64,000 bases of DNA from Berghia stephanieae. Lineage: Eukaryota; Mollusca; Gastropoda; Nudibranchia; Aeolidiidae. The translations under genes were made by a program, and so were the position numbers. Below, one piece after another: positions 35,741 to 41,778 of the stretch. The notes beneath the pieces were generated by a model. That model was not told the origin of the DNA and made no database searches. It saw nothing but the letters and a program-made list of their open reading frames with translations. Location of the stretch: positions 32,687,098 to 32,751,097 of the forward strand of contig CM067447.1 in NCBI GenBank assembly GCA_034508935.3. The letters run 5' to 3'. Each line of letters opens with the position of its first letter. Position 1 is the first letter of the stretch.

Positions 35741-37913
35741 GTAATGATAATAATGATGAGGGTGGGGATTTTTATCTTCCTGAACATATATTTTAAATCC
35801 ATCAGTTGTCATGTGAGATTGTTGAAGATGTGCTGGTATCGGCAGACATGTATTTATTGCCTGGACTCAAAGGTCAGTGTGCATCTGCCATGATGAAGTA
35901 TATTGATGTGTCCAATGTTGTCCCTATGATCCAAACTGCCCGGTTATTTAATTTACCTCGACTTGAGACTTCATGTAATGAGTTCATTGCCACCAATTTG
36001 ACTAAGGTAAGTGGAATATATCTTCTTCTTGCTCTTTGTCTTTACTGAGTGTTTTTGTTGATGAACATTAGAAAAACAAAAAAAAACAAACAAAAGAAAC
36101 TTGTGGTACTAACCATGGTCGTCAAGTTATGTGATGTACTTTTAAATATCATTTTCGTTCATTACTTTCAGACCAGAACTCAGTTGGTAGAGCACTTGCT
36201 TCACATGCTTCTGCATAGGGACTGAGATTGATTTCGGATACAGTATTAATTTTTTTCCCCCTGTCCACTCAGAAGTGATTGGGTAATTGGTTCTGTTAGA
36301 TCTGGCGGAAAGTACTTTGCAATAGACAAGCATCCTATCCAGAGGGTAGCAAAGGATTGCTATATTGTCCATTTCATTCTAAAGAAACTGGGGCAGACTC
36401 CGGCTCCATGGGCTCAGAGGACTTTTTAAAAAAAAACTTTCCCACCAGCAAGTAATTTGATCAATAAACAAAATGTGTTTAGAAAGAATGAGTTAACACT
36501 ATCAAGAGTTAACACTATCAACATAAAATTCAAAAATATACAAAAGTTTATTATCCCGTCATTGGGTTTGTATTTTGTTTTAACTTCACTAGGTACCTGT
36601 TTGTGTTCTGACACATTTCAGACTGTTGTAAGATTGTGTGCCTTTTTAAATGAATACCCTGGTATAGTGATAATCGACTTGTTATCTGTCGGTCCCGAGT
36701 TGTTTTTCTGTGGATGGCACAATGTTGAATCCTTGGAAAAGGCTCTTACCTTGCTCAGGTATAAAATGAGTAAGATAATAGCATTGTCTCTGTCGCAAAC
36801 AAAAATTGTAATAGCCTTACATTGTTGGATATTGCACTGCATGAGTTACATATTTACCTACAAACAGTTTATATAAGATTTTTTTGATATACCCTATTTT
36901 GAAAGATTTTTCTTCATGGATCTTACTTGTTTTTCTTACAGTGACTACTGTCTTAAACCTAAATTTTGTATTTGATTAAGGGTTCTTTATACGCATGTTT
37001 GAATATTGAAATAATTCCTTTGTTATGGCAAGTGATTATCTGAGGCTTGTACTTGCATAATACATGATGCATTATGTTTACTATTCTACTTTATCCCTTC
37101 ATTTCACATCTCACCCAAATGCTTTTATCAAATGAATATCAACCCACTGGCTGCCAGTGTTTTCTCATTTAAGTCATAATGTGTGTACCAGCAAAACGAC
37201 ACGATTGTAAAAATTATTTTAACTTTTTTATTTATTATAATCTTTTCAAGTTTTTGACACATTTTGCATAAATAGATAAAAGTAAGACCAAATATTTATT
37301 TTTAGGACACCAGGGTCAAACAAAATCATAATTATCATAAACCTGTGAATCTTTACAAATTGTAAAAAATATTAGATGCGGCTAAACAGTCAAAAGTTTA
37401 AAATGCAGAGTGAAAAACATTTGGTACTATGGAGCTTTAATATGACCATTTGGTTTCAAATTACTTAAAACTTGCGAAATGAACTTGGTCCTTTGGCAAT
37501 GGTAAAAAAATAAAATCATCATAAAAATGCAAGTTGAGTGCTAGTCCAAGCAAAAAGCTAAGTACACTATTTGTGCCTCTCTAATATTTGATGAGTAATG
37601 GAGCCAATATTTTTTTAATTGCTTGACTGTAGTATGGAGTAAATCCTCAAAAATCACAAATGTGCAATAATGGCAGACAATGAGTTCAATCATTTTAACA
37701 AGCAAATGATTTCTATTATTGATTTATTTTTTTATCAATTAGGTCATTTTTCAAGAAGACTTCCGTCAGCTTGTCATTGAAGATTCTGAGAGGGTGAAGG
37801 ACAGGGAAGAAACAGACTCTATTGATATCGTGGATGAAGTTAGATTCTACATAACTAATTTTATCACATACAGCGAGATGCAGGAGGCCAATGAAAAAAC
37901 TGCGACTCATTGA
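5888..37913 (+). CDS. ABTB1: ABTB1 / BPOZ: ankyrin repeat and BTB/POZ domain protein, 12 exons
   Basis: Join of 5888-5943, 9652-9714, 12809-12864, 15326-15470, 16299-16458, 22335-22380, 22916-23032, 24780-24904, 33989-34084, 35282-35440, 35806-36006 and 37743-37913; every junction is GT/AG and in phase. The 464-residue product begins MDFQDLFTSCKSGDL, like vertebrate ABTB1 (about 478 residues). Order: ankyrin repeats about 1-62 (STPLYYACLCGH), first BTB about 112-176 (DVMFSVHG, HKGILSARS), second BTB about 268-340 (DIHFIVEG, AFFCCRSDYFKALL), then a BACK-like helical tail (ADMYLLPGLK, REETDSIDIVDEVRF). The family is known as a CUL3-type ubiquitin ligase adaptor acting on eEF1A and linked to PTEN growth suppression. 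The reading frame ends at 37913, but the conserved C-terminus continues in another frame to TAG at 37945-37947 past A6 at 37894-37899. Introns 1-3, 5 and 8 are swollen by transposons. Confidence 0.96.
6125..6843. mobile_element. foldback/MITE-like element with tRNA-like core, ABTB1 intron 1
   Basis: A 19-base word at 6146-6164 (CGTTTTTATACACCTCCGT) recurs as its exact reverse complement at 6783-6801. Each end is itself near-palindromic: 6125-6165 folds (GACGGTGTAT against ATACACCTCCGTC), and 6804-6842 is a strong hairpin around CACCTCCAACGGAGGTG. The interior is AT-rich and holds a tRNA-like sequence. No target duplication is evident and the family is unknown. Confidence 0.7.
6387..6459 (+). 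pseudogene. tRNA-like sequence (decayed tRNA or SINE head)
   Basis: Has an A box (TAGCGCAGCGGGCAGG) and a B box (GGGTTCGATTCCC) at tRNA spacing and starts GGCTCCG. The acceptor, D and anticodon stems do not pair (the 3' side gives TGTAGAA where CGGAGCC is expected), so it is not a functional tRNA. The nearest type is perhaps elongator tRNA-Met. Confidence 0.55.
7170..8512 (-). mobile_element. L2-clade LINE, 3' part of the reverse transcriptase, decayed
   Basis: Minus-strand translation gives, in order, HTIDHDILL, FNGHVLNWFWSYLF, GIPQGSVLGPLLFTLYTQPL, DLHVYANDTQLY (the catalytic YADD box with Asn for the first Asp), FDFCNALLIG, LQKVQNRIARLV and LHWLPVKQ. This order is typical of L2-clade RTs. 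Several frame breaks are present and the 5' end is cut off next to a SINE A copy. The 3' end near 7170-7250 shares the AAGCAC..GAGCAC..GATATAA tail pattern of SINE family A. Confidence 0.85.
8508..8600 (-). mobile_element. SINE family A, 5' fragment
   Basis: The tRNA-like head in inverse orientation (GCTCGAACCCAGGACCTTC, then CCACTAGACCACATAGCC). It stops at the L2 LINE boundary near 8510. Confidence 0.8.
8640..8895 (-). mobile_element. SINE family A, diverged full-length copy
   Basis: On the minus strand the order is head (ending near 8890), GAGTCCTTGGAGAAGGCTC and the GATATTGCATCATATAAA-type tail at 8640. It is more diverged than the copies at 20 and 44348. Confidence 0.7.
8958..9223 (-). 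mobile_element. SINE family B, full length
   Basis: The second tRNA-derived family. The head reads GGTCCCGATAGTTCAGTTGG (A box) with a degenerate B-box-like GATCTATCCGGG, then the diagnostic GACCCCCCTGTCCA, TCTGTTAGAT, GATAGACTAGCATCC and, at the 3' end, GGCTCTGAAGGA. The tRNA part resembles tRNA-Lys. About nine more copies are in the window. Confidence 0.87.
9200..9301. repeat. 102-bp segment with perfect inverted copy at 11071-11172
   Basis: Contains the first 24 or so bases of the SINE B head plus about 78 bases of unrelated upstream DNA. The reverse complement of 11071-11172 matches base for base. Confidence 0.95.
9652..9714 (+). CDS. ABTB1: ABTB1 exon 2
   Basis: FLIERKDIEPNIVDIWNSTP plus CT. 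It ends ankyrin repeat 1 and begins repeat 2. Acceptor TTTACAG, donor GTGAGT. Confidence 0.96.
9715..10984 (+). other. ABTB1: ABTB1 intron 2, first part
   Basis: AT-rich DNA with T runs near 10515. I see no coding signal or recognisable element. Confidence 0.45.
11071..11172. repeat. inverted 102-bp copy of 9200-9301
   Basis: A perfect copy in the opposite orientation. Flanks read GCACAAGGC before and ACGCGGCCAC after, and an uninterrupted GCACAAGGCGGCCA occurs at about 12490. So this is an insertion into an older repeat. Confidence 0.93.
11781..12200 (+). mobile_element. SINE family B, split by a short LINE tail
   Basis: SINE B features (GGGATCGATCCTGG, CCCCTGTCCACCCAGG, GGTAGCTGGGTCTGTTAGAT, then GGCTCCATGGGTCTGA and CAGCTCTGATGGA) continue on both sides of a 101-bp insert at 11995-12095. 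Confidence 0.8.
11995..12095 (-). mobile_element. 5'-truncated LINE 3' end inserted in SINE B
   Basis: A 101-bp insert flanked by exact 10-bp direct repeats ACTGTCATAT (11985-11994 and 12096-12105). On the minus strand it ends in (GAA)n, so it looks like a heavily 5'-truncated LINE tail placed by target-primed reverse transcription. Confidence 0.8.
12241..12411. repeat. (GA)n microsatellite
   Basis: About 170 bases of GA with a few GG interruptions. Flanking open frames of Arg-Glu or Ser-Leu repeats are artefacts. Confidence 0.97.
12809..12864 (+). CDS. ABTB1: ABTB1 exon 3
   Basis: YYACLCGHRKIVEYLLER, the core of ankyrin repeat 2 and close to the vertebrate YYACLCGHEELV. Acceptor TTTACAG, donor GTAAGA. 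Confidence 0.97.
12866..14244 (+). mobile_element. CR1/Jockey-type LINE, 3' half, decayed (ABTB1 intron 3)
   Basis: Translations show IYNWIEDFLNNRIQRVIVIG, ISGVPQGSELGPLLFLLNIN, FNVSKCKVLHIGKYNPC, EKDVGVIFD, LYKSLVQPMIEYGNCI and KYRRIRGDLIQVYRLVHG, the usual RT/thumb order of CR1-like elements. The YADD box is not intact and there are several frame breaks. The 3' end carries a short tandem tail (TTATG x4 near 14223-14243). The 5' half is missing. Confidence 0.85.
14245..15325 (+). other. ABTB1: ABTB1 intron 3, remainder
   Basis: AT-rich. About 14700-15045 could be an unrecognised SINE-like repeat (CCCCACTCGCCTTGACATG, then a tail AAGCACAATGAGCATAG), but boundaries and relatives are not visible here. 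Confidence 0.35.
15326..15470 (+). CDS. ABTB1: ABTB1 exon 4
   Basis: Encodes GAKCEANTFEGERCLYGAL and the linker to the first BTB domain (ending FEEFLR). GARCEANTFDGERCLYGAL is the matching vertebrate stretch, which makes this one of the strongest identity markers. Acceptor ACACAG, donor GTGATT. Confidence 0.97.
15471..16298 (+). other. ABTB1: ABTB1 intron 4
   Basis: An 828-base intron with a short CAGCAGCAGCAACAAC patch near 15851. Nothing else is recognised. Confidence 0.5.
16299..16458 (+). CDS. ABTB1: ABTB1 exon 5: first BTB domain
   Basis: LYDTKLYADVMFSVHGQKIP then AHKGILSARSDTMAQMF: the strand, first helix and dimer-type core of a BTB/POZ fold. Acceptor TTTACAG, donor GTAAGA after a phase-0 Met codon. 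Confidence 0.97.
16529..16780 (+). mobile_element. SINE family B copy
   Basis: Head TAGCTGATAACTCAGTTGAT, B box GATTGATCCTGGG, GTTCTGTTAGATC, AACTAGCATCCTATC and 3' GGCTCTGAAGGACTAC. It sits in intron 5 just before a DNA transposon end. Confidence 0.85.
17612..18442 (+). CDS. LINE APE-type endonuclease, open segment
   Basis: 276 codons. ILSLNVESQSM and LLLQETHLYS match the N and QE motifs of apurinic-type LINE endonucleases. CLGDFNSHHHEWGY is the D-N motif and PDLTLVT with SQHRPVL the final S-D/H region. The first 60 or so residues are basic and of no clear type. The frame ends just after the endonuclease, where family members read on into the linker. Confidence 0.85.
   Translation: MSSPKQSRQWRSGLPPSQIIPRSCRPGRRHVREKSKRPMHQSIRGLPIGKCDGGDGELTRILSLNVESQSMAKNELLSKLLAVHCVDILLLQETHLYSGAQSSRFQIPGYTVVQREDTSRLKGGVSVYAKEPSKVRVIESVTDSNGVNRISVEVGGLCLHNIYKPPRATWTTPPVPVVSHPSICLGDFNSHHHEWGYRDCNEAGRQLRSWMDCNDLHLVYDPTAKGTFRGTRHKKEYTPDLTLVTKGANGEPLQVKRTVLGDFPHSQHRPVLSQLG
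19424..20740 (+). CDS. LINE reverse transcriptase, C-terminal open segment
   Basis: 438 codons open within the LINE. FIDLSAAYDTVW is RT motif 2a, NGVPQGSVLAPMLFN motif 4 and GYADDWALV the catalytic box with both aspartates. Then come the thumb region (KYLGVTLDRSLTYRVHLE, ALCYSTAEYCAPVWGRS) and a CCHC-like C-terminal zinc motif. It belongs to a retrotransposon, not to the host. The N-terminal RT motifs lie upstream in another frame. Confidence 0.88.
   Translation: MFIDLSAAYDTVWCDGLMLKLAKIIRCKKTLKLFSSILGERQFHVALGDATSKVRKLKNGVPQGSVLAPMLFNVYISDMPNTSSLRLGYADDWALVTQSKVWTRLESVLSEDVTRLKSYFDKWYLKMNTSKTVATAFHLCSGWHTRKLNVLVGDQPLPYEPRPKYLGVTLDRSLTYRVHLEGVARKIEKRNSLLRKLAGSTWGASQALLRTSALALCYSTAEYCAPVWGRSRNVEKVDVKLRKSMHIVSGTLATTPREWGPVMAAIQPPDVRRETITGNWLSKIKERGNGDTPLMRIMNGAPVSSRNKSRQPLYAESLTTDRAAHTRWKSVWTNSIPRGGGDLHSSKLGEKLPGFDTSKRRHWVAANRLRSRSCLTAGALHQWGLTSCPLCPRCGQEPETAEHLVERCVVTMLPGGFATVHECGPDFADWVDRHNIIV
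21067..22017 (+). other. ABTB1: ABTB1 intron 5, remainder
   Basis: AT-rich sequence with short open frames on both strands that resemble no family. No element ends found. Confidence 0.45.
22018..22290. repeat. three-copy tandem repeat of about 85-95 bp
   Basis: Copies 1 and 3 begin GCAGGCTTAAAAA (about 22021 and 22205). All three share GGCAAATG.AAA, a run like AATAACAAACA, CTGTAAGTTG and AAGTAAGCAGGAT. They are A-rich and end 44 bases before exon 6. Confidence 0.8.
22335..22380 (+). CDS. ABTB1: ABTB1 exon 6
   Basis: A 46-base exon: ISKAAFECILQFIYT plus G, the helical end of BTB 1 (compare vertebrate FGALLQYLYTG). Acceptor TTTCAG, donor GTAAGT. Confidence 0.93.
22916..23032 (+). CDS. ABTB1: ABTB1 exon 7
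   Basis: RVDIPLDLIDDCVRLARHLG and on to NNTFSW, the end of BTB 1 and the linker. The acceptor is an AAG rather than CAG (GCTCAAG|GT). The split Gly codon joins exon 6 to give YTGRVDI, as in the family. Donor GTGAGT. Confidence 0.93.
23083..23108. repeat. poly-C run
   Basis: 26 C in a row, 50 bases after exon 7. Length is likely unstable and hard to assemble. Confidence 0.95.
23109..24779 (+). other. ABTB1: ABTB1 intron 7
   Basis: AT-rich with no recognisable element or exon. Confidence 0.5.
24780..24904 (+). CDS. ABTB1: ABTB1 exon 8
   Basis: SSKPGVKVTTLVVDSP followed by SRLAEKTFPPQMCSW, the inter-BTB linker (vertebrate SKPGTCVKVLTIEPP). Acceptor TTTCATAG. The donor, GTATGA, is weaker than the others. 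Confidence 0.93.
24945..24995. repeat. T run followed by 36 G
   Basis: About 15 T then 36 G (24960-24995), close to the donor of exon 8. A G-quadruplex-prone homopolymer. Confidence 0.95.
25226..25347 (-). mobile_element. SINE family B, 5' fragment
   Basis: The inverse head TTTGCATGTGAAGCAAGTGC and the B box as GGATCGATCCC. Truncated. Confidence 0.75.
25533..26002 (+). repeat. 5' LTR
   Basis: 470 bases from TGTGGGGAAG to CACGACA. Includes a GTT repeat, CCTTTAAAAGC (possible TATA-like site) and a near-palindromic CATATATGTCC..ACATATATGG segment. Confidence 0.95.
27796..28936 (+). pseudogene. gag-like remnant of the Gypsy element
   Basis: A capsid-like part (KSISFNGTKRWDTFEYNFQN, then FFLGLALEGKAADYL) and a nucleocapsid zinc knuckle CFSCGGQDHYARDC near 28838-28879. 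A fossil and not intact. Confidence 0.8.
29200..30340 (+). pseudogene. protease and N-terminal RT remnant of the Gypsy element
   Basis: An aspartic-protease-like VQAVVDTAADVTII near 29240-29285, then DPMLLGIDLL near 29453-29483. The Gypsy RT entry region HHIDTGDAKLIK and DEMLDKMLKAGVIQP lies at about 30157-30273. The order matches Ty3/Gypsy pol. Broken. Confidence 0.78.
32079..32197. repeat. three-copy 39-bp tandem repeat inside the Gypsy element
   Basis: Units start CCTGATGATACCAGGG or CTTGATGATACCTGG and contain CCCCTC or CCCCCCTGA, at a period of exactly 39 bp. More diverged CCTGATGATAC units lie near 31840 and 32019. Confidence 0.85.
32942..32957 (+). other. polypurine tract
   Basis: A purine-rich run directly before the TG of the 3' LTR, the usual plus-strand primer position. 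Confidence 0.8.
32958..33428 (+). repeat. 3' LTR
   Basis: 471 bases, identical to the 5' LTR by eye except for one more T at about 33000. Confidence 0.95.
33989..34084 (+). CDS. ABTB1: ABTB1 exon 9: start of second BTB domain
   Basis: CGFPDIHFIVEGNTFLCHK, matching vertebrate NSCPDICFRVAGCSFLCHK. Phase 0 on both sides. Acceptor TTTCAG, donor GTAAGA. It follows the 9.1-kb intron that carries the LTR element. Confidence 0.95.
34085..35281 (+). other. ABTB1: ABTB1 intron 9 with a SINE/LINE-type tail
   Basis: At about 34770-34865 there is GTAAAGCGATTTGAGACAC and GAAAGCGCAATACAAATG followed by (ATT)n, an L2-type 3' tail. The rest is AT-rich and featureless. Confidence 0.55.
35282..35440 (+). CDS. 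ABTB1: ABTB1 exon 10: second BTB domain
   Basis: AFFCCRSDYFKALLEDHF then VSLHDITTTVFIQILFYLYS, the central BTB helices. It is close to vertebrate AFFCGRSDYFRALLDDHF. Phase 0, acceptor TTTCACCAG, donor GTAAGA. Confidence 0.97.
35664..35745. repeat. (AAT)n microsatellite
   Basis: About 26 AAT/ATA triplets in intron 10, 60 bases before exon 11. Confidence 0.96.
35806..36006 (+). CDS. ABTB1: ABTB1 exon 11
   Basis: 67 codons including VLVSADMYLLPGLKGQCA and RLFNLPRLETSCNEF, the BACK-like segment after BTB 2. Acceptor ATCAG, donor GTAAGT. A long AAT repeat sits just upstream in intron 10. Confidence 0.96.
36171..36425 (+). mobile_element. SINE family B copy
   Basis: AACTCAGTTGGTAGAGCACT head, CCCCCTGTCCACTCAG, TTCTGTTAGATCTGG, GACAAGCATCCTATCC and 3' GGCTCCATGGGCTCAGAGGA. 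Intron 11. Confidence 0.87.
36645..36845 (+). mobile_element. SINE family A, diverged
   Basis: TTGAATCCTTGGAAAAGGCTC, AGGTATAAAATGAGTAAG and TGTCTCTGTCGCAAAC, ending near GGATATTGCACTGC. The head is poorly preserved. Confidence 0.7.
36846..37742 (+). other. ABTB1: ABTB1 intron 11, remainder
   Basis: AT-rich. No element or exon seen. Confidence 0.5.
37743..37913 (+). CDS. ABTB1: ABTB1 exon 12 (terminal), disputed stop
   Basis: VIFQEDFRQLVIEDSERVK, then REETDSIDIVDEVRF and ITYSEMQEANEK, as in the family; in this frame it ends TATH and TGA at 37911-37913. From 37900 the next frame reads LRLIDDMLEELGLEG and TAG (37945-37947), aligning with vertebrate RLRALEDLLVSIGLDC. The switch coincides with six A residues at 37894-37899. 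Five would give a 475-residue protein, near the family length of 478. Confidence 0.93.
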   Translation, partial: VIFQEDFRQLVIEDSERVKDREETDSIDIVDEVRFYITNFITYSEMQEANEKTATH

Positions 37914-38944
37914 TGATATGTTGGAAGAATTAGGACTTGAGGGATAGATTGGGCGTAAAATTTATTAAAATTAAGAAATAACTTAAAATTAAGACATAAA
38001 TGCCAATCAACCGTTTAATTCAATTGCCTTTTTAAAAGAAGAAAGTTAAAAATTCAAACTATTTCTTGACTTCTTTTAAATTGATACACAAATTGTAATA
38101 ATCCACAATATTAAAAAAAAATCTTGACACATATTGATCAAGGTACTTGAGGTGGTGTAGTCATGGGTCAAAGGGGAAGGCTGGTTTTGATATCTGAAAA
38201 GATGATACTTATGCTCAGATAAAGTGGAACTGCTCCAAATTAAATATTCCATTTGCATTTTTCAGCATTTGGTGCCTGTTCCTTTTACCAGTTTGAATAA
38301 TTGCATTCATATTTATCATTCATATCTCTCTGTTATCATAATCATCAAAACCATCTATGCTGTCGTAGTAATTATAATATAAGTCATAAAGACAATAAAA
38401 AAAAAAGAAAATAAATAAAATTCCTGAAGGGAACATTTTTTTAAAGGATCTAACTTTAAAGTGGGCGAAAGGGGCTACATTTCTTACTCAAGCAAAAAAA
38501 ATGATTGAAACCCCATCTATTATACATCACCATTTTGCCCCCCCCCCCCTTTAGGTGACCTACTTTAACAATCTAGTATTATGTCAGACTGAATCAGATG
38601 TTTAAAATTAAATTTGAAGTCTGAAAATGAAAAATAAGTAGATCTAAAATACTCCATTAAGAAAAACGAATGGAGGTGTTATAAACTGATAAAAACCAAA
38701 ATTTCTAATTTTGATCACTTTTAATTTTAAATTTCTGCATCCCTTTAAACATGATACCTCTTCAGATTGATGGAGTGTGTCACGCATATGGTAAACTTCA
38801 GTAGAAAAGTATTTTCGTCCATAGTTTTTCATTCACACCACAAAGTTCAGTGATACTCATGTTACAAGTGGAGCAATATCTTTTCATATGTCGATACCTT
38901 TTACTTTAGTCAAAGTGATACCAAGCTGCTAGTATCTGTGGACT
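37914..38944 (+). other. ABTB1 3' UTR and downstream DNA
   Basis: AATAAA hexamers occur at 38393 and near 38410-38420 and could serve as poly(A) signals, but AT-rich sequence makes this weak. A C run lies at about 38538-38550. Nothing else is recognised. Confidence 0.35.
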
Positions 38945-39197
38945 GTAAAAAGTAATAAACAAAAATGAATATAACAGCTTCAAAAAATAACAAAGTACCA
39001 AACATAGAACGTTTCAAGGATGTGCTTATTTTTTTTCTGCCATCTATCTGGGTTTTTAAGTATTGTAATTATGTATTAATTGTTTTTTTTTTTTGTTGAT
39101 GGATGAAGAAGGGTTTTGAGCTTGAAATGTTCTGTGTTTGGTATTTTGTTCTTTTTTTGAAGTGGTTCTTCTATTCAATTTTGTTTATTACCTTTTA
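38945..39197. repeat. foldback repeat with arms of about 75-80 bp
   Basis: 38950-39020 (AGTAATAAACAAAAATGAAT ... TACCAAACATAGAACGTTTC) is matched in inverse orientation by 39118-39196 (GAAATGTTCTGTGTTTGGTA ... TTTGTTTATTACC) with a few mismatches and about 100 bases between. An RNA from either strand would form a long hairpin. Confidence 0.8.
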
Positions 39198-39780
39198 CTT
39201 CGTACACTTTTGTCCTTGACGACATTGATATGATAATGAGTTAAAGGGGAAGGTAGTGACACTGGACTTAAAACAATCGTAGAGAGCTCATTGTTGGGTG
39301 ATAGTGCCAGATGGAGAAAGAAAAATGTTGGCAATGTATTGTTTGGTTAGTGGGATTTTAACCCATGTTATTTGGCATCCAGAGATATGGGATGAGTTGG
39401 ATGTTTTTTTTATGTGTTCTACCTCCTCCACCATGCGTTGGATACAACTCCTTTTAATTGTAAGATCGATTCAAATCCCGCTCTTCCAATTTTCTCTCTC
39501 TTTCTGTTTTTGTTTTTTGGGTTGCCATTTATTTATAAGGCTACCTCTGAATGATTCTCTTATAACAATGATAGATACACCAGTCTTTGTTATGAGGAAT
39601 GATAACTGTTGTAGTAGAATCGCTTGTTTTCATTCTCCTTTATTTTTAAAGAAAATGATATATCTATGTCATTTTAACAATAGGCTGTGAATCTATTACC
39701 TATCAAATTATTCGTCTGCAAATTGTTGACTTAGTTTTTTTATGGTTATTGTTGCTATGTTGGTGATTGTAGGTGTGTGT
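39198..39780. other. unannotated intergenic DNA
   Basis: Contains a 130-codon open frame (39298-39690) with hydrophobic, low-complexity composition and no family resemblance. Not supported as a gene. Confidence 0.4.
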
Positions 39781-39807
39781 GTGTGTGTATGAGGAGGAGA
39801 GTGAGAG

Positions 39808-39897
<90 letters not shown>

Positions 39898-39907
39898 AGA
39901 GAGAGAG
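39808..39907. repeat. (GA)n microsatellite
   Basis: About 100 bases of GA with rare interruptions, preceded by a short GT run at 39774-39789. Confidence 0.97.
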
Positions 39908-40579
39908 TAAATGATATTGTTCTTGTCCATCGTAGTGTCAGAATATTACTCATATGGCATACTCAGAAGAAATGTTTACTCTTTGATTTTAATATGTCAA
40001 ACATATAATTATACTTTTAAATCAGGTCAAAAGTTCAAAACAAAATCCGTTATAAAAATCCTTTTTTTTTTTTTAATTTGATTTTTTTGCACTATTTGTT
40101 GCTTGAAGGCAATTGTTTCAAAATCGGGGACAGTTGACATCATTTTCAATGAGATCAGTGTGAATGAGGGTCTGAGTTCCATTGTAATTTGTGTTTAGAG
40201 ACAAACTCCCTGTCAGTTTATTTACCTGAAACCTATCTACTTCGTGTCAGATGGCAAATAAGGCCTTAAGTTTATTTAGAATAAAGGTAAAAAGACCCAG
40301 GCCTTAATCATCACTAGCAAAAATCGTAAAGCATAGTGAAAAGTTTTCAGCTATTTTTTCCGGATTCAAACACTTTTTGCTTCTCAACCGCACAGCGACC
40401 AGGAGTCGGGTTTAATTTTATATTATAATATTAGTGATGAATGTGATGACTGTTTATTAAATTGTGATTCAACGCAATATTCTTATATAATCATTTAAGT
40501 TTAATCACAACAAATTGTTTCATCAGTTTATATGATAGCACATGGCTTTGTTAAATATACATAATCCATACCAATTACA

Positions 40580-40580
<1 letters not shown>
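39908..40580. other. unannotated intergenic DNA
   Basis: AT-rich. Nothing recognised. Confidence 0.45.

Positions 40581-40581
<1 letters not shown>

Positions 40582-40609
<28 letters not shown>
40582..40609. repeat. (TG)n microsatellite
   Basis: Fourteen TG units directly before a SINE B head. Confidence 0.95.
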
Positions 40610-40610
<1 letters not shown>

Positions 40611-40612
<2 letters not shown>

Positions 40613-41250
40613 CCAATAGCTCAATTCACAGAGCACTCGACTCGCATGCAAGTAAACAAACCAGTCTCAAATTTGGGTCGAGTCTTTTTTTGTTGTTTTT
40701 GTTTCTAATCCCTTTGTTCATCCAGCTGTGTTGGGTAGCTAAGTTGACTTAAGATCATCTCAATCCCAACTCCCAAAGGTTACCTCCTCAAAATCCACTT
40801 TGGTAAAAAAAAGCCTTTTTCTTTACTGCTCCATGCCTATAGAACGCACTCAGTCCTCGACGTCCTATGAAAAATTATCATCTGTCAGGAAATGTCTGAA
40901 AACTGAGGTTTTCCGCAAGGCTTGGTTTTATGAAGGAGATGTAGCCTAGAATTTGATTCTATATGCATGCTTATTATGTTAAGTCATGAATTTGTTTGTT
41001 ATTTTTGCCAGTTTCTACTATGTAAAGTGCTGCAGAGCACGATAACTATGGATGTTTAGGCACCGTATAAATTCATTATTTATAATTTTTAACAATTTTA
41101 AATTTACTTTGTTGACAGATCTGGCAGAAAATACCTTGCAATCGCCTTGCACCCTACTCAATGAAATATGTTAAAAATCCATTCTAAGGCTTACTGCTGT
41201 CACTGGGATAAATTCTGAGCTCATGTGCCCTCGGCTCTATGGTTTTAATT
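40611..41250 (+). mobile_element. SINE family B, split by a LINE 3' end
   Basis: The head part (CCAATAGCTCAATTCACAGA, TTGGGTAGCTAA) ends at 40748 and the 3' part (CAGATCTGGCAGAAAATACC, then CCTCGGCTCTATGG) resumes at 41117. Confidence 0.75.
40749..41110 (+). mobile_element. L2/Rex1-type LINE 3' end inserted in SINE B
   Basis: A 362-base insert bounded by GTTGAC at 40743-40748 and 41111-41116. Removing it and one copy restores the SINE reading GTAGCTAAGTTGACAGATC. It encodes the typical RT C-terminus (TAPCLWNAL, then SSVRKCLKTEVFRKAWF in another frame) and ends in GTAAAGTGCTGCAGAGCAC..GTATAAATTCATTATTTA. Confidence 0.78.
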
Positions 41251-41776
41251 TATTCCAAGACACTTGTTACATGAATTTATTTGCATTTCTGTTTTACTTT
41301 GTACATAGAAACAACAAAAATGTGATATCTTTTCTGTATGTTCGTGTAGCTAATTTTTTGTTTGTATTGGTTTTTAAAGATTTGTAATTTAAATAATCAA
41401 AAGGGGCTTTACATTTTTCAATATTTGCTCTTTTTATCGTGTGATATGATCTTTGAAAATTCATGGGTTTGTATCAATATAGTTGAACAATTGACCTTTT
41501 GTGCTTTATGGTCACGTGACCTCTTGTTGCTATGTGTCTCAAGGTAATGACATAGAAATCTTATTTACTTTGATCTCATAGTCCAAGTCCCAGGTTAAAT
41601 AACCAATATGCAGCGAATATAACTTTGTAAAACACGTCAGTTTTCGTATAATTTGTCAAAACTAGTCTAATAAATATTTCAATTGTACCTTTTTTGACTC
41701 GATGTTTAAAAAAAAAAATTGTTGTGTGTTTTTTGTCCCTTTCACTGACCGATAATCATGAACCATGAAGGGAGAT
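41251..41776. other. unannotated intergenic DNA
   Basis: Nothing recognised. Confidence 0.45.
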
Positions 41777-41778
41777 TA

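Noticed and set aside
39298-39690. 130-codon frame as a gene
   Set aside because: Low-complexity, no domain, no exon-like borders, in the gap between two convergent genes.
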